Part shown: piece after piece, positions 32,601-41,934 of the stretch
Numbering within the stretch: position 1 is the first letter of the stretch
Layout: each line of letters opens with the position of its first letter
From: Diphasiastrum complanatum
Lineage: Eukaryota; Streptophyta; Lycopodiopsida; Lycopodiales; Lycopodiaceae
Assembly: GCA_029204225.1 (NCBI GenBank)
Contig: CM055102.1
Coordinates: 7,672,587-7,736,586 of the forward strand
DNA length: 64,000 bases
Direction: 5' to 3'
Translations under genes and position numbers: made by a program
Notes under the pieces: model-generated
What the model was told of the DNA's origin: nothing
The model's database searches: none
Seen by the model: the letters and a program-made list of their open reading frames with translations, nothing else

Positions 32601-35600
32601 GGTTTGAAGGAAAACTCATACGGTCTGGGAGAAATGGTAAAGGGAGTAACAATGGGTATTGTATATAAAGTGGTGGCATATTGGGTCCAAACGTATGGAT
32701 CCCTCAAAGGAGGAGCATGTGGGAGGGAACTCATGCGCCTAAGGAAGAGCTGCTTCAAAAGTCAATGAATCTTGTTTTCGGCTTCCATATAGGTAGCTTT
32801 CTTAGGAACAAGGTAAAGCAAATTCATCATACCACGTACCGCGAGAGAACTTGTGTCTTGAATTAGTTTTATGGTTTGGGGGGAAGGAGAGTGATGCAAC
32901 TATATGCAAAGCAATTGAAAGGCATGCGTATGCAAAGGGCATAAAAAAGCATTGAGCTTAGTAGCAGCAATGATGATTCATGGTGGAGGGGGATAAGTGA
33001 TGCACAGAAGGTGTCACTTGACGATTGAGAGGTGTGGGGGACTAATGATGGTAAATGGTCTATAATGGTGCCCATATGAAATGTGGAAGGGGAACAATCA
33101 GATAGTGTGGTGAGGGAGACCATGAAGTTGGAGATGTATGGAATGAAAGCCAAAGACCCCATGAGGTAATCCACCATGTTGTGTCCCACATTGTGTGGGT
33201 GGCATGTCAAATAACCAGATGAAGGTCAGTCCAAACCATTGTAGATGACCAGCTCATGAGATTTTCCTAGATGCAATAAGTGTTCTCAATATGTTGTTAA
33301 ATACACGTGAACCCCACTTGAACCTCGGCCCTCTACCACTTGATGAACTCATCTCCTCTTTATAATTGATTGCCATGTGTACCTGAAATCAGAAGTTCTC
33401 TTTCAGGACTCTCACAAGCCTCTATAAAGAATAGAATGCACCCATCTTCCAAAAAACTCCCAGAGATACCATAATGTTGAAGAAGAATGTATAACGTAAC
33501 AGTTCAACAATCACATCTAGAAGGGGTGCGGTTGGGACCTCAACGGGCTTGAACACTTGGAGGCCCCACAATCCTGGGCACGCATTGCTAGAGGTGACCT
33601 CCTATCTACAAAATGTGCTCTGCTATCTCAAAAAGAAACACATCTCTGCCAATATCTTGGATTCTTCAAAATATGCATGTCTCTATGAGCTTGGCCCATT
33701 GTCTAAGTGTATCTCGTCTACTCTCCTACAATACAAACCTAATAACAAGGGTGGAGTTGTGTTTTTCTGGCCTCCAAGCCTTCTCCACCCCTATGGACTT
33801 AAGACTGAGAGTATCATTTAGGAATCAAGTAGCCTCTTGTGTGATATCATTGACATCAATATGCATCTGACCACGAGAGTCTTACACCCGATGCCCTATG
33901 AATTAGTTGCTTTTCTATGCTGTTATGATTTGTTTTCAAGTACTTGGATTTTATCAAATCAGGATTCAATGGCAGAGCTCTTCCCTTTTAGCCACACCAT
34001 TTCCTTGTGTAAGGCCATAAGTCATGTCTTCTAGAATCTACACTCCCCTCTTGCCATTAACTCTTTCCTGTGTTCCTTGTGCTCCCTCCAAAGTTCGCAA
34101 TTTCTTTCTTCATGAGGGGCTTTACAAAACAAGTTTTCCCTCCTCCTTAAACCATTATGGATGGAGGTAAGGGAATGCAATCCTCTATGTCTATGTCACT
34201 CCTCATGGCAAGCAAAATCCTACCATTCCATTGCATTGTGATAGAATGGCTAACAAAGTTTTTCTATGAACACTACCCAATGTATGTTCGATGGAGTATG
34301 AACACTTTATCTTACACTCGGTTGTGGATTTTGGGTACAGCTGGTAGCACAAGTCCAGCACAAGGGCATGATAGTAGAGCCTAGATATTTTGGTGGCACC
34401 AGGGTAAAATGGCAACACCTGGGACTCCTTGCTAAGCTTGATTGCTAACCTGATGAGGCAAACTTCCGTTGGTTGGATTAATGAAGAGTGATGTATGTGT
34501 CCAAACAATGGGTCGTGCCTTGCATTGCGTAAATTAGTATGCTCGGTGATTTATTTTGTTTTTTTTCTAAAAAACAAATTTATGGTATCTTTTTTAGATC
34601 CGTGTTGGATTGTTACAGATATCAATTACCATACACAACTGACTATCTTTGATATTGCGTTGTGCTACAATAACTAACGTTTGAAACCCATGTTAAACTT
34701 GGAGTCCACCAGGTAGCAAGAAGTCATGTTTCATATGCTTCGCTATGCATTCTCTTTAAGAATGAAGTCTTTGGTAGAAAAATGGGATTTATCTTGACAC
34801 ATATAAGACATGGGAGTTTTTTCAAAAGAAGATTTTCTTCTAGTTGATAGTTGATCGAGGAGCCATCATAGGGTGACACAATTGATTCAGTACCACGCTG
34901 GATCAAACATTACAATTCTACACGATGTACCCACGATTGAAACCAGTTCTTTCTCACCTATGTGTTTGGTCTAACCAACCGTGAAACAATTCCGTTAGGA
35001 GAGTTTTACAGTGATGATTTAGTAGTGAACAAGCTTTCAGCTTACAAGTGGAAGCTAACCAGAATACATAAGCTATTTTGTGAGCATGTGTAACTCAATT
35101 ACAGACTTTGGAATCATTTATCTTCCTCTGCAACTTGTCTTGGTCACATCCTTGATGTTCAAACTGGTGAGCATCTAATCTACTCATGACCTCATTCGAC
35201 TGGGAACTATGGTCACTTGACATTTCTTTTGATGTTATCTTTTGCAGAACTTTGTAGTACGAACTGGTATTTTGTTGCCTATTACACCCCGAATTACTTC
35301 CCTCTTCCTTATTAAATGTCAGCATGCATTGAGAAATGTTCTGCCAAAAACAAATGTACTTTACATGTAAGTAGCTGGCCAACTCATTACCATGAGCGTG
35401 AAGTAATCAAATCCAATGACTGCTTAAAGTACTCAAATGTATTGAATGCTAAACGTAGACACACCAAAGAACATGCCCTTGTTTTGAGTAATGTGAAAAA
35501 GACAGTTCCACACCTATTTTTTGGTAGTTTTGGACCCAAAAAGCAATGTCTTTTGGGAAAACTAAGACACTATTTCCACAAAATAACCATGCATTAGGAG

Positions 35601-38600
35601 CTGGGGAGATTGGACTTAGCATCCAGAGAGGGCATGCGTACCTAAAAATAAAACTCCCTAACTCCTCCCTTCTTCCCACCTAGAAGTGTCAGTGGACTTG
35701 GGGATGGGAGAGACACAATCCCTTGTGTGTGGGGCAAGGAAAGGATGCGTTGGAGGTAAGGAAAAGCTTGGCTATCCTCTCCTAGTGGTTGTGTGTGAAG
35801 AAAACCCATAGCCTTCCAGGATTGGTGGCCTGTTGGCATAGGGTGAGCTTCAACGCCTACCTACAACCACGCGCGTGTGGTAAGCTCAGTCCTTGTTTGC
35901 TTTTCTTCCAAACCTTTTGGTTACTCTCATGCTAGGTGTGCGGTTTACAATGATCTAGGAGACACGTAACAGGATTCCCATCCTCTTCAAGTCCTGAGTC
36001 TCCAGTATGTGTATGCAGTCTAATAGAACTTAAGAGAGCCTTCTTTAGTAGCCAAATATATTGTGCAACCAAATTTCTCTACTAAGCTGCAAAGGAACCA
36101 CATTCCACGCCCTCAACGTTCTAGACCTCTGGAGCCTTAAAAAATTCATTGATTTTTTCCTTTGCAAAAAATCAGGCTAAAAACCAATTCCAGACGTTTT
36201 TGGGCTGCACTTTTTCTAGAACAGTTACGAACTATAGGATACAGGCCTACTGGGCTACTCTGCATATATTCCGCAGGCCTCTTTACATTTACTGTTGGTT
36301 ATGTATATTTCTGGTTACGCATTTTGTATTAGTCATGTACAGGCCCCAGAGCCTTTTTATATGCTTATGACTGCACTGGGTCCTTTTTTATGACATTGAC
36401 TGGCCTTGGGCCCTTATTATATGGTTATATGTGGAGTGGGGGCCCGTAGGCGGACACACTATTTTCCCTCCACATTTTGCCTCCCTTTACTTTTGAATTC
36501 CTATTTTAGGGTTCATTGGTAGGGTATTTATAGGGGCATTTGTACACTCATTTTTCAGATTATTGATTGGTATTGCTTGGGCTCTTCGTGGGAGAACCTA
36601 TTGTCTTGTCTATTGCTTGTAGGGCTTTAGTCTATTGCTGTCTTTTATGCTTCATTGATTCAACACCTGAGATTTTGATCATAACTTGGTATCAGAGCAC
36701 TTTCCTGATTGTTGAATTTCAGATCTGATTTTCTGATTGGGTGCCCATTTTCCTTGCTGATTTTTCTCTCGTTGCCGAGGGCTTTCGTCACTTTGCTTCA
36801 AAATAGGTTCTTTCAAGTTGTTAGAACAAATTCAACTTTGCAACTTGGCATTCTTAGCATAAGTCCCACCCTGTCATCATATTTTTTCAACTTCCCCTGC
36901 AAATGTTTGACATATGCTTCAGAATTTTCTCTTCGCTAATAGTGATCAAACTCCTATACCCAAAATATTCAGCTAATATCATTTTCTTTCTCATATTACA
37001 GTGAGGGTGGTGTCTATGCGTTCACATTTAGATAGGAAATTTAAATGTGCAAGGGCATGTGCAATGCCTGTTCTTGGTGTTGCAGCTGTTCGGCCTCACC
37101 CCGAGCAAGTATTTTGCAAGGCCCCATCAAAATTTGAAAATAAACACACACACATATATGTCTATAGCTTTTTTTCAAAACATTTCAATCCGGAACTTTC
37201 TGGAAATCCAGAACCATTCCTAAACAACTGTCCCAATTGCATTTCAGAATGCAGTGCAAATAAAGTCCACAATGCTTAACTTAGAGTGTTATAATTTCCA
37301 CTCACTTTATGTCTAGGCTGCAAGCTCAAAAAGTACAAAATCAACTGCTATGCACTTGCACAACTAAGTTGAAGCATTCACATGCAGAAGAGACATGTTA
37401 GTCACCGGGAGCAAATGAGACACAATGGGCTGATGAAAACTCCACGTGCTCTCGAAGGATGTATGTTAACAAGGCAGCTGTACCCCCTCCAAGAGAGTGC
37501 CCCACAATCTGCCAGTCAGCAACAGTGAGCATTTAAAAGACATGATCGAAAAACTTGTGCAATCTCCTATAATTCTCCTGAATCCTTCAAGATCACGTTT
37601 TGAAATCAACACTGGAAAATTAAAATTCACCTTGCATGAAATCTTCCATCATTGTTCAACAGATTATTTGCCACAATTGCATTCAGCTATAGCATTAGCT
37701 TTGCTGACAAGCCTTTCATTCACTTGTTGCAGCAAAATTTCTAGACTCATAAGAATCGCTTTGCTGTAAAACACAAGATAGCTGTTCAAACCTACAGCCT
37801 CTTTGGCAGTATAATACAAACCTTTAACCGATAAGTTGGGTGAGCTTTAAGAGCCTGCAAAAGGTGGGGTTTTGCCAACTGTGCAATCCATCGAGCAGCA
37901 GCAACCATGCCACAATGAGCATAACCCAGTACCAGGTTTTTCACTCCTCCATTATCCAGTAGCGTGTGATGAAATGGTACTACAGCTCCTGTTACTGCTG
38001 TCAGCGTGTCCTTGATGCTATGAGTTCCTCGGATAATTAGGAGGATCGATTCTGAGTGCTCATCCAATATCACAACAAATGCTGGTTTCAAAAGCTGTTG
38101 CCGCAAACAAAGTCGATCCATTCCCAGGAAGTTAGCCTCATAGCTATGGTTAAGTGACTTGAATAGTTCAGTATATACCATATATGATACAGGAACCAAT
38201 CTGTCCTCCATTGATACTGAAAAGGAAGTTGCCAAGGCAAGCTAGAAAACAAAGGCTAGATCTATCGGTTCTATTATTTTCCTGACACTAGGAGACATCT
38301 TAGTCAATAACAGAAAAACAAATTTTTGATTCATTTAATTTAAGGGACAGATGAACAACAATATTGTACTCCATACTATAGTATGAATTGACATAAGCTA
38401 ATAACTTCATGGTGCCGGCCTTCTCTGCAATGCCTCAACCTCAGCCTTACTTTTCTCCTGTAACAATCTCCTTATATAATCAAAGCTAAAAAACTGAGTT
38501 ATCAGCGAGCAGTCTCAATCATAAGTAACATCAATACTGACCTTTTCTCCATTATCCAAGAAAAGCATTCAAAACAGCAAATATGATAATTTTTACTCCA

Positions 38601-40894
38601 GAGCATTCAACACACTAAAAGAAAAGATCCAAAACATATCCCAATTCTGAATTACTCCAGAAAATTTAACACACTAAAACAAAGGATCCACAGCATATCC
38701 CAATTCTGAACAATTTCACACCACTAGACTACCCCACAGGCTCACCTTTCTTCCAATTTTCCCCTCTTACATTCTTTGCCACCACAATGCTCAAAACAAT
38801 AGTTAATTATTTACAGGTTAACATGCTTCCATATAAGTTGACGAGTGGAAACCCACTCTGAAATAGGTAGCTAAGTAGGCACATACCCCGGCCTTCGCCT
38901 CTTGAAGCAGAACCTTATCCACTGCGTAGCCGGTGGCCTCCAAAAATAAAGGAAAAGGCTTCTTAGAAAACAAATAGCGCAAGTTCAATAACCGTAATAA
39001 ATCTCTCAATTCTATGACGACTGTTGGACCTTGAAGTTGTTGACAACCTTCACCAGCATAAACGCTGGCTACATGAAGATGCCCCTGCAAAACACATTAA
39101 TTGAAAGCTTAATATGAATCTTTAAGACTTCTGAATGAATGACTCCCATGAGCTGAACAAAATTTTCTCGCTAACTCCAGCTTTGTTGAGTCTATGTTGA
39201 ATTTACTTACAACTTATGCAGAATAAAAAGGATAACATTGTGCTTCACTGATTTACAGACATCTCTTCAAGATGCAAAATGTAGCTGCTCTGAGTAATCG
39301 ATGCAATCTAACTAACACAACATAAAGAAGAGATTACTTCCACAGGCGGCTCCTAGACGATTGGGTGTAGCCAGATCCAGATAAAGAAAAGTGCACACAA
39401 ATTTGACAGAAAAAAGTTGACAAAAAAGTCTCTGAACGCCTAAAAAATGAAAATCCCAGCATGTGATCATTCATCTTCTATTCATCATTCTTTGACGGTT
39501 AGCTTCCGTACACAATTGACATATCAGCCCATCACAATATAGAGTAACCCTAACAATCTGATCTAATTGAAAGGTATGGACTCTGGAGATACAAACTCGT
39601 TAGACCAACTTAACTAAATTGTGGAATCTATCTTTTCTCTAGTGGGAACAGATGAATACTGTGAACAGAAGAAAGAATTGAACCCCATACTATCACCAAA
39701 AGGAGTTAGAATTAAGCTCTACTTTCAGCATAGTCAGCTGGTTCATGACATGTTTACAAACAATGAGGTAAAAAGAACTCTACTTTCAGCGTAGTAAGAG
39801 CTCTACTTTCAAGGCAGTAAGCTGGGTCTAGGTGTTTCATGACATGTTTACAAACCACAAGGTAAGAAGAACAAAGTATTGATTTATACATCGAATTTAA
39901 CAAATAGACAGAGTTATGTCACAAAGATTTCTAAATCTACAACTGTGATAAAATGTTGTCAAAAAATCAGAGGCCTGTTTTTTGGCAGTATGCTAAGCAA
40001 TGTAAAATATGTAAATAGAAATTACTATACGATGGCAGTGTTGACTTTTAGCTTTAGCTCTGCATTAAAAGCCATCTCCACAAACAAAATACAGGACAGG
40101 AGGGTATAAAATACATTTAGCCCCATGAAAGTTGTTCTGGCCTCTGAGATTCTGTACACAATGCAGGCACGTTAAGTTGTGTGCATAGCTATTAAACACC
40201 AGAACTTGGTTTAACATCTTTAACTAGTAACAAAAACTGAAGTATGATCGGTCTTAAGGCATTTATTTTATGAAGATAAACCCATGAAATTGTTTTGGCC
40301 TCTAAGAATAGAAAATGCAGGCATCTTAGAATTGTGTGCATGGTTGCTAAGCACTAGAACTTGGTTTAACACTTATTAAAAATTGAAGTAGAATGGGTCT
40401 TAAGGCATTTATTTTCATGAACAAAAAAGAAAAAAATAAAGAGTCTGCAGTTTCTTTCAATCTAAGTATGGGATACAAAGGTATGGTCACATCCCCATGG
40501 TGATAAAGAAAATGCTTGCTCCTGTGAATTAAACCGGGCGCACGGGGGCAAACACGCAAATGCCTACCTGGCGCTTAAGTAGAAAATTGATGCCAAATGC
40601 CAAGTCACCTATCGGCCATTTTCCCAAAGTCTCTGAATATGTGAATCTTAAGGTCTCCAAAATTGTTGCCATGGCTTCAAACCAGGTTGAAGGAGCTCTA
40701 GCAGGCTTCAAAGGTCCCCTTCTTTTTTTTATTGTATCTCTATGTTTATCTATTGCAGAAGATTCACCGACATCATCAGAGTCAGAATCTTCAGCAAGGT
40801 TCAATGTCGAACGTCTCCTCCACGGCGAACCCCATCTCGCATAATAATAGAGGGCAGCTGCACCAGCTGCAGTTGCAAATGCTGCTGTTGCCAT
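19799..40894 (-). CDS. Class 3 lipase, sn1-diacylglycerol-lipase-like (calmodulin-binding heat-shock-protein type), 7 exons
   Basis: Seven exons join in frame at GT/AG sites: 40894-40568, 39084-38887, 38094-37822, 37508-37406, 31040-30922, 21512-21327 and 20677-19799, for about 694 residues. The N-terminus is a short hydrophobic segment (residues 1-21), then the mono-/diacylglycerol-lipase N-terminal region (about 40-175) and the lipase_3 alpha/beta-hydrolase core (about 176-345). The core has the nucleophile elbow GHSLGGG (Ser271) and a likely catalytic Asp324 in NGSDLVPTFS. His653 in DHYMPTY is a candidate third residue. The tail has an acidic stretch (512-533), a charged coiled coil (533-575) and a conserved-looking FFPPGR block (599-604). 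Exon order and blocks match plant lipases of the Arabidopsis At3g14075 type (recalled). It is expected to hydrolyse acylglycerols at a membrane; the substrate is inferred. Introns 4 (6.4 kb) and 5 (9.4 kb) are full of transposons. All key residues and splice sites look intact. Confidence 0.9.
21327..21512 (-). CDS. Lipase exon 6 (residues 341-402)
   Basis: The acceptor is CTTGCCAG before VTASAWVNEFREQIERTRIL. It carries the SATALGSRL and HPVSSGTQ blocks seen after the core of this lipase group. The donor is CAG/GTGACT. Phase 0 at both ends. Confidence 0.87.
21840..22480. other. Intron 5 DNA with a weak plus-strand open frame
   Basis: An open frame at 22212-22448 (78 codons, Lys/Arg-rich start, RINYADMFEQVKG) has no domain I recognise. 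It lies inside an intron of the lipase gene on the opposite strand. It could be a fragment of a retroposed coding sequence; I do not assign a function. Confidence 0.25.
22481..22939 (-). repeat. Probable 3' LTR of a minus-strand copia element (intron 5)
   Basis: Read on the minus strand the block starts TGTTAGTTTCCC and ends GACGTTAACA (TG...CA, 459 bp). It contains a TATTTATATG promoter box (about 22665-22675), followed 70-110 bp later by a (TTC)n run. On the internal side (22955-22970) lies AAGGAGGGTGGTAG, a candidate polypurine tract about 13 bp from the LTR start. The matching gag piece is at 24436-24119. Ends are inferred from one LTR only. Confidence 0.5.
22553..22590. repeat. (AGA)n trinucleotide run
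   Basis: A near-perfect AGA/GAA repeat of about 38 bp inside the probable LTR. It creates an artefactual poly-Arg frame on the plus strand. Confidence 0.9.
23175..23318 (+). repeat. TRIM LTR1
   Basis: 144 bp, TGTTGG...CTAACA. Short inverted ends TGTT/AACA. It contains the better preserved tRNA-like copy, with an intact GCTC/GAGC D stem. Confidence 0.93.
23217..23288 (+). ncRNA. tRNA-like sequence in TRIM LTR1 (Pol III A and B boxes)
   Basis: 72 nt that fold as a tRNA. Acceptor strands GGGCGGA/TCTGTCC pair at all seven positions with two G-U pairs. The D arm is GCTC-AATGGTA-GAGC and carries the A box TAGCTCAATGGTAGAGC. The T arm is TTGGG-TTCGAAT-CCTAG with the B box GGTTCGAATCC. The anticodon arm (TCCCA/TGAGG, loop TCCGGTA) has one C-A mismatch and lacks U33, so it is unlikely to work as a translational tRNA. 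No CCA is needed from the genome, though A follows. I read it as a Pol III promoter module captured by the LTR. Confidence 0.85.
23319..23330 (+). other. TRIM primer-binding site, initiator-Met tRNA type
   Basis: TGGTATCAGAGC begins at the base after LTR1. A perfect 12-nt match to the plant consensus for priming by initiator tRNA-Met. Confidence 0.93.
23426..23434 (+). other. TRIM polypurine tract
   Basis: GAGGGGGGG ends at the base before LTR2; it would prime plus-strand DNA synthesis. Confidence 0.85.
23435..23578 (+). repeat. TRIM LTR2
   Basis: 144 bp, TGTTGG...CTGACA, seven substitutions from LTR1 (mostly transitions). It carries the second tRNA-like copy. Confidence 0.93.
23477..23548 (+). 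ncRNA. tRNA-like sequence in TRIM LTR2
   Basis: Same 72-nt layout as in LTR1, with four substitutions. One breaks the D stem (GCTC/GAAC) and one improves the T stem (CTGGG/CCTAG). The B box is unchanged. Antisense translation of these copies gives a Met-Asp-Gly-Gln-Thr-Arg-type peptide that should not be taken for a gene. Confidence 0.85.
24119..24436 (-). pseudogene. Copia Gag N-terminal fragment (intron 5)
   Basis: Frame of 105 codons with the Gag block LDGINYFSWSCKRR followed by KTSKSAWEILLKIYRIKDSS, the usual 'LDG-NY-W ... AKEAWD-L...Y' pattern of copia Gag. The N-terminal part has extra or altered sequence. Probably belongs with the minus-strand LTR at 22481-22939; the rest of the element between them is deleted and interrupted by the TRIM. 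Confidence 0.65.
24755..24955 (-). pseudogene. Copia Gag zinc-knuckle fragment (intron 5)
   Basis: Frame of 66 codons ending in RKGNYNYCGAYGHFAS, a CCHC zinc knuckle that has lost its first Cys. It lies upstream, on this strand, of the Gag N-terminal fragment at 24436, so it must come from a different broken element. Confidence 0.55.
25590..27430 (-). pseudogene. Copia relic: Gag, zinc knuckle, protease and integrase remnants (intron 5)
   Basis: On the minus strand, in order: a Gag middle block (about 27430-27180, DHVTNLDLIDQPASIGE), a zinc knuckle with one Cys replaced and a stop inside (about 26975-26920), the protease-to-pre-integrase region (26812-26447, VDVTFISKHVAP ... GLYKLYTA), the integrase start (26345-26163, LELVHSNLCDPMQT ... 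AFMDDF), a frame-shifted integrase middle (26092-25886, MQQNGMAEQKNS) and a short tail. Stops and frameshifts are frequent. A direct repeat of about 35 bp (GATGAGAAAGCAATAGT...) occurs just beyond its end, at 25387 and 25450. Confidence 0.7.
27672..27890. repeat. Partial relative of the CATAGTT-ended element
   Basis: CATAGTTACCAGGGAACATG at about 27670 resembles the end of the neighbouring element and is followed by several GGGAACRTGTTCCC-like palindromic words. No matching right end could be seen before 27899, so it is either truncated or its right end was displaced by the neighbouring insertion. Confidence 0.4.
27899..28631. mobile_element. hAT-like non-autonomous element, 733 bp (intron 5)
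   Basis: It begins CATAGTTGC (27899) and ends GCAACTATG (28631), exact inverted 9-mers, and is flanked by identical 8-bp ATACATAT (27891-27898 and 28632-28639). Just inside each end lie palindromic blocks built from GTTTCTAGAAACGCGTTTCTG, so the termini can fold back. There is no transposase. The 8-bp duplication places it with hAT-type elements; the terminal motif differs from that of the element at 943. Confidence 0.8.
28940..29944 (+). pseudogene. Ty3/gypsy (chromovirus-type) integrase C-terminus, chromodomain and PPT (intron 5)
   Basis: Plus strand, antisense to the lipase gene. It starts inside the integrase core (decayed AIWVTIDRLTK near 28950), continues with SGIVSDRDSKFNGNFW and STTDHPQTDGQTK (29049-29200), then with a frame change to MLRAYVSKKQTNWEEYLS and FMLMYGFQP (29212-29500). 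A chromodomain-like region follows around 29790-29910 (a decayed EYLIKWTDQPVENAT). A polypurine tract lies at 29932-29944 (AAGGGGGAGGGAG). Earlier pol is absent, so this is a 5'-truncated copy with several stops. Confidence 0.85.
29945..30387 (+). repeat. 3' LTR of the gypsy fragment (intron 5)
   Basis: It begins TGTTACGAGCC immediately after the polypurine tract. I place the end at AAGACA (30387), giving 443 bp, but only one LTR is present, so the right end is an estimate. Confidence 0.55.
30922..31040 (-). CDS. Lipase exon 5 (residues 301-340), acid residue
   Basis: The acceptor is GACTTTGCAG; the exon completes the split Ala codon and codes for ACMTWDLAESG, then NGSDLVPTFS with the likely catalytic Asp324. 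The donor is GAA/GTAAGT. It is isolated between two very large introns. Confidence 0.88.
31155..31281. repeat. Tandem duplication in intron 4, about 62-bp unit
   Basis: Two adjacent copies of TCAACAGAACACTTAC(C/T)GAGCCTAACAG... ending TTTGACCCCATA. They lie just upstream of the acceptor of exon 5. Confidence 0.8.
31282..36150. other. Intron 4 DNA, no recognised feature
   Basis: About 4.9 kb with many short open frames (for example minus 32408-32758 and 32869-33210, plus 33549-33821) but no domain I can name. Probably old degraded transposon sequence. Confidence 0.35.
36160..36686 (+). repeat. LTR end in intron 4, copia-like
   Basis: The sequence preceding the primer-binding site at 36687 has an LTR-like layout: GGGTATTTATAGGGGC (TATA-like, about 36524-36540), about 30 bp to a probable start, then a T-rich 3' part. 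The left end is not defined and no partner LTR was found. Confidence 0.45.
36687..36698 (+). other. Primer-binding site, initiator-Met tRNA type (intron 4)
   Basis: TGGTATCAGAGC, perfect 12-nt match. What follows (36709-36940) has an open frame but no gag pattern, so the element is truncated or decayed. Confidence 0.75.
37406..37508 (-). CDS. Lipase exon 4 (residues 267-301), nucleophile elbow
   Basis: A short exon with IVGHSLGGGTAALLTYILRE, the GxSxG nucleophile elbow with Ser271, preceded by the acceptor ACTGGCAG. It ends CCCG/GTGACT in phase 1, a less common donor but the only one that keeps the family sequence (FAPAACM) across the 6.4-kb intron. The exon is too short to stand out among the open frames and was found by reading the reverse strand. 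Confidence 0.88.
37822..38094 (-). CDS. Lipase exon 3 (residues 176-266)
   Basis: The acceptor is CAACAG before CTTTTGAAACCAGC (LLKPAF). It contains LIIRGTHSIKDTLTA and GAVVPFHH, the beta strand and loop that form the oxyanion-hole side of class 3 lipases, then GYAHCGMVAAARWI. The donor is AAG/GTTTGT. The open frame extends upstream of the acceptor, but that part does not fit the family. Confidence 0.85.
38590..38710. repeat. Tandem duplication in intron 2, about 60-bp unit
   Basis: Two copies running from ACTCCAGA through AACACACTAAAA to CATATCCCAATTCTGAA, with scattered substitutions. Confidence 0.75.
38887..39084 (-). CDS. Lipase exon 2 (residues 110-175)
   Basis: The acceptor TTTTGCAG precedes GGGCATCTTCATG (GHLHVASVYAGEG). 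The exon ends GCCGGG/GTATGT. It codes for the rest of the N-terminal lipase domain and for LLQEAKAG, and is in phase 0 at both ends. Confidence 0.88.
39715..39870. repeat. Imperfect repeats in intron 1
   Basis: CTCTACTTTCA occurs three times (near 39717, 39778 and 39799) and TTCATGACATGTTTACAAAC twice (near 39741 and 39836), consistent with local duplication. Confidence 0.65.
40115..40425. repeat. Tandem duplication in intron 1, about 150-bp unit
   Basis: Two diverged copies (about 40120-40270 and 40280-40425), each running from CCCATGAAA through AATGCAGGCA, AGAACTTGGTTTAACA to GGTCTTAAGGCATTTATTTT. Confidence 0.8.
40568..40894 (-). CDS. Lipase exon 1 (residues 1-109)
   Basis: Starts at the ATG on 40894-40892 (MATAAFATAAGAAAL, a short hydrophobic anchor-like segment followed by a basic patch). 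It continues through an acidic/Ser linker and the block WPIGDLAFGINFLLKRQ. The donor is CAG/GTAGGC at 40567. The start was chosen because the Ala-rich N-terminus is characteristic of the family and no in-frame ATG lies closer upstream in a better context. Confidence 0.88.
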
Positions 40895-41658
40895 TGTGTA
40901 ATTAACTTACTCAAAATTGGATCCTCGGAACAAACCACATTGTTCTCAACTTAGGACTACAAGCACACTGAACAGTTCCTTTCAATCCCCTTCATATGCC
41001 ACTTCAACTTGCTTAACCTGGCCCAACTTGTCCAATTTTTGCAATTTTGAAGAAGCTCCGTTCAGTACTCCAAGATACGACTATCTCTCAAATCCTAAAA
41101 GTCAAAATGCATATGAAAGCTTTGCTGTTGTATAGTTGCCTTGAGGCACAAAGTCCTGTATACATATTTCAAATCATGTGAGCCATGAACCAAGAGTCTA
41201 AAGCCTAGCAGCAACAGATTGGCTCAACTTAGAGCAGGAAGACTTCAAAATATAAAGGCTTATCTATCTCAACAAGCTACTCACCTGATTTAAGACGTAA
41301 CCCTGAATCCAAAACAAGCAGGTACTGTGTTTAGTCTGCAAAACTTTTAACAGTTAGACTGGCCATTGAAATTTGCTTTCAAAAATACTGCAGCAAACAG
41401 AGATATGTGAAGTTACATATAAAATATCTTGAGAATTCAGAAGACAAAATGAACAAAACTTTTAAATGGGGGTTGTAGAGGGTTCAAAGAACAGCTTGGG
41501 ACACATGAAGATATGTAAGAGAGACATCATCATGTATTCTAAATTCAGTTACTTATGTCATTTTCAAATGTACTGGAGGCGTAATCACATTACCTAGTGG
41601 CCAAAACACACTTGACATGTACTATTTGGTCTTATGTATTTTGGTACCTCAAAGAAAT

Positions 41659-41660
<2 letters not shown>

Positions 41661-41716
<56 letters not shown>
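41661..41716. repeat. (CT)n microsatellite upstream of the lipase gene
   Basis: A pure CT run of about 56 bp, GA on the lipase coding strand, about 770 bp upstream of the start codon. Long GA/CT tracts in promoters and leaders of plant genes can act as GAGA-type elements (known class); here only position suggests it. Confidence 0.9.
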
Positions 41717-41718
<2 letters not shown>

Positions 41719-41750
41719 ATTATTGCTATTTTTCATATCTGAGCCCTAGC

Positions 41751-41766
41751 AAACCCTAACCCTAAA
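41751..41766. promoter_or_regulatory. Telo-box (AAACCCTAA) upstream of the lipase gene
   Basis: AAACCCTAACCCTAAA, one and a half plant telomere repeats. Telo-boxes are common just upstream of transcription starts of plant housekeeping genes. It lies between two CT-rich blocks about 860 bp upstream of the lipase ATG. Confidence 0.5.
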
Positions 41767-41934
41767 AACCTACCGCAAAAAAATCTTCTCTTTCTGTCTC
41801 TCCCTCCGCTCTCACGAGTCACGACTCTTCGTGTCCTCCCAGCATCACCCTCTCTCTCTCTACCCCCTCTCTCTCTTCTCTCACTCACCATCTCTCTACC
41901 CCCTCTCTCTTTTCTCTCACCATCTGTCACTCAC

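Noticed and set aside
31282-36150. Separate host gene inside intron 4
   Set aside because: Open frames of 60-116 codons exist but none has a domain, consistent splice sites or a partner frame.
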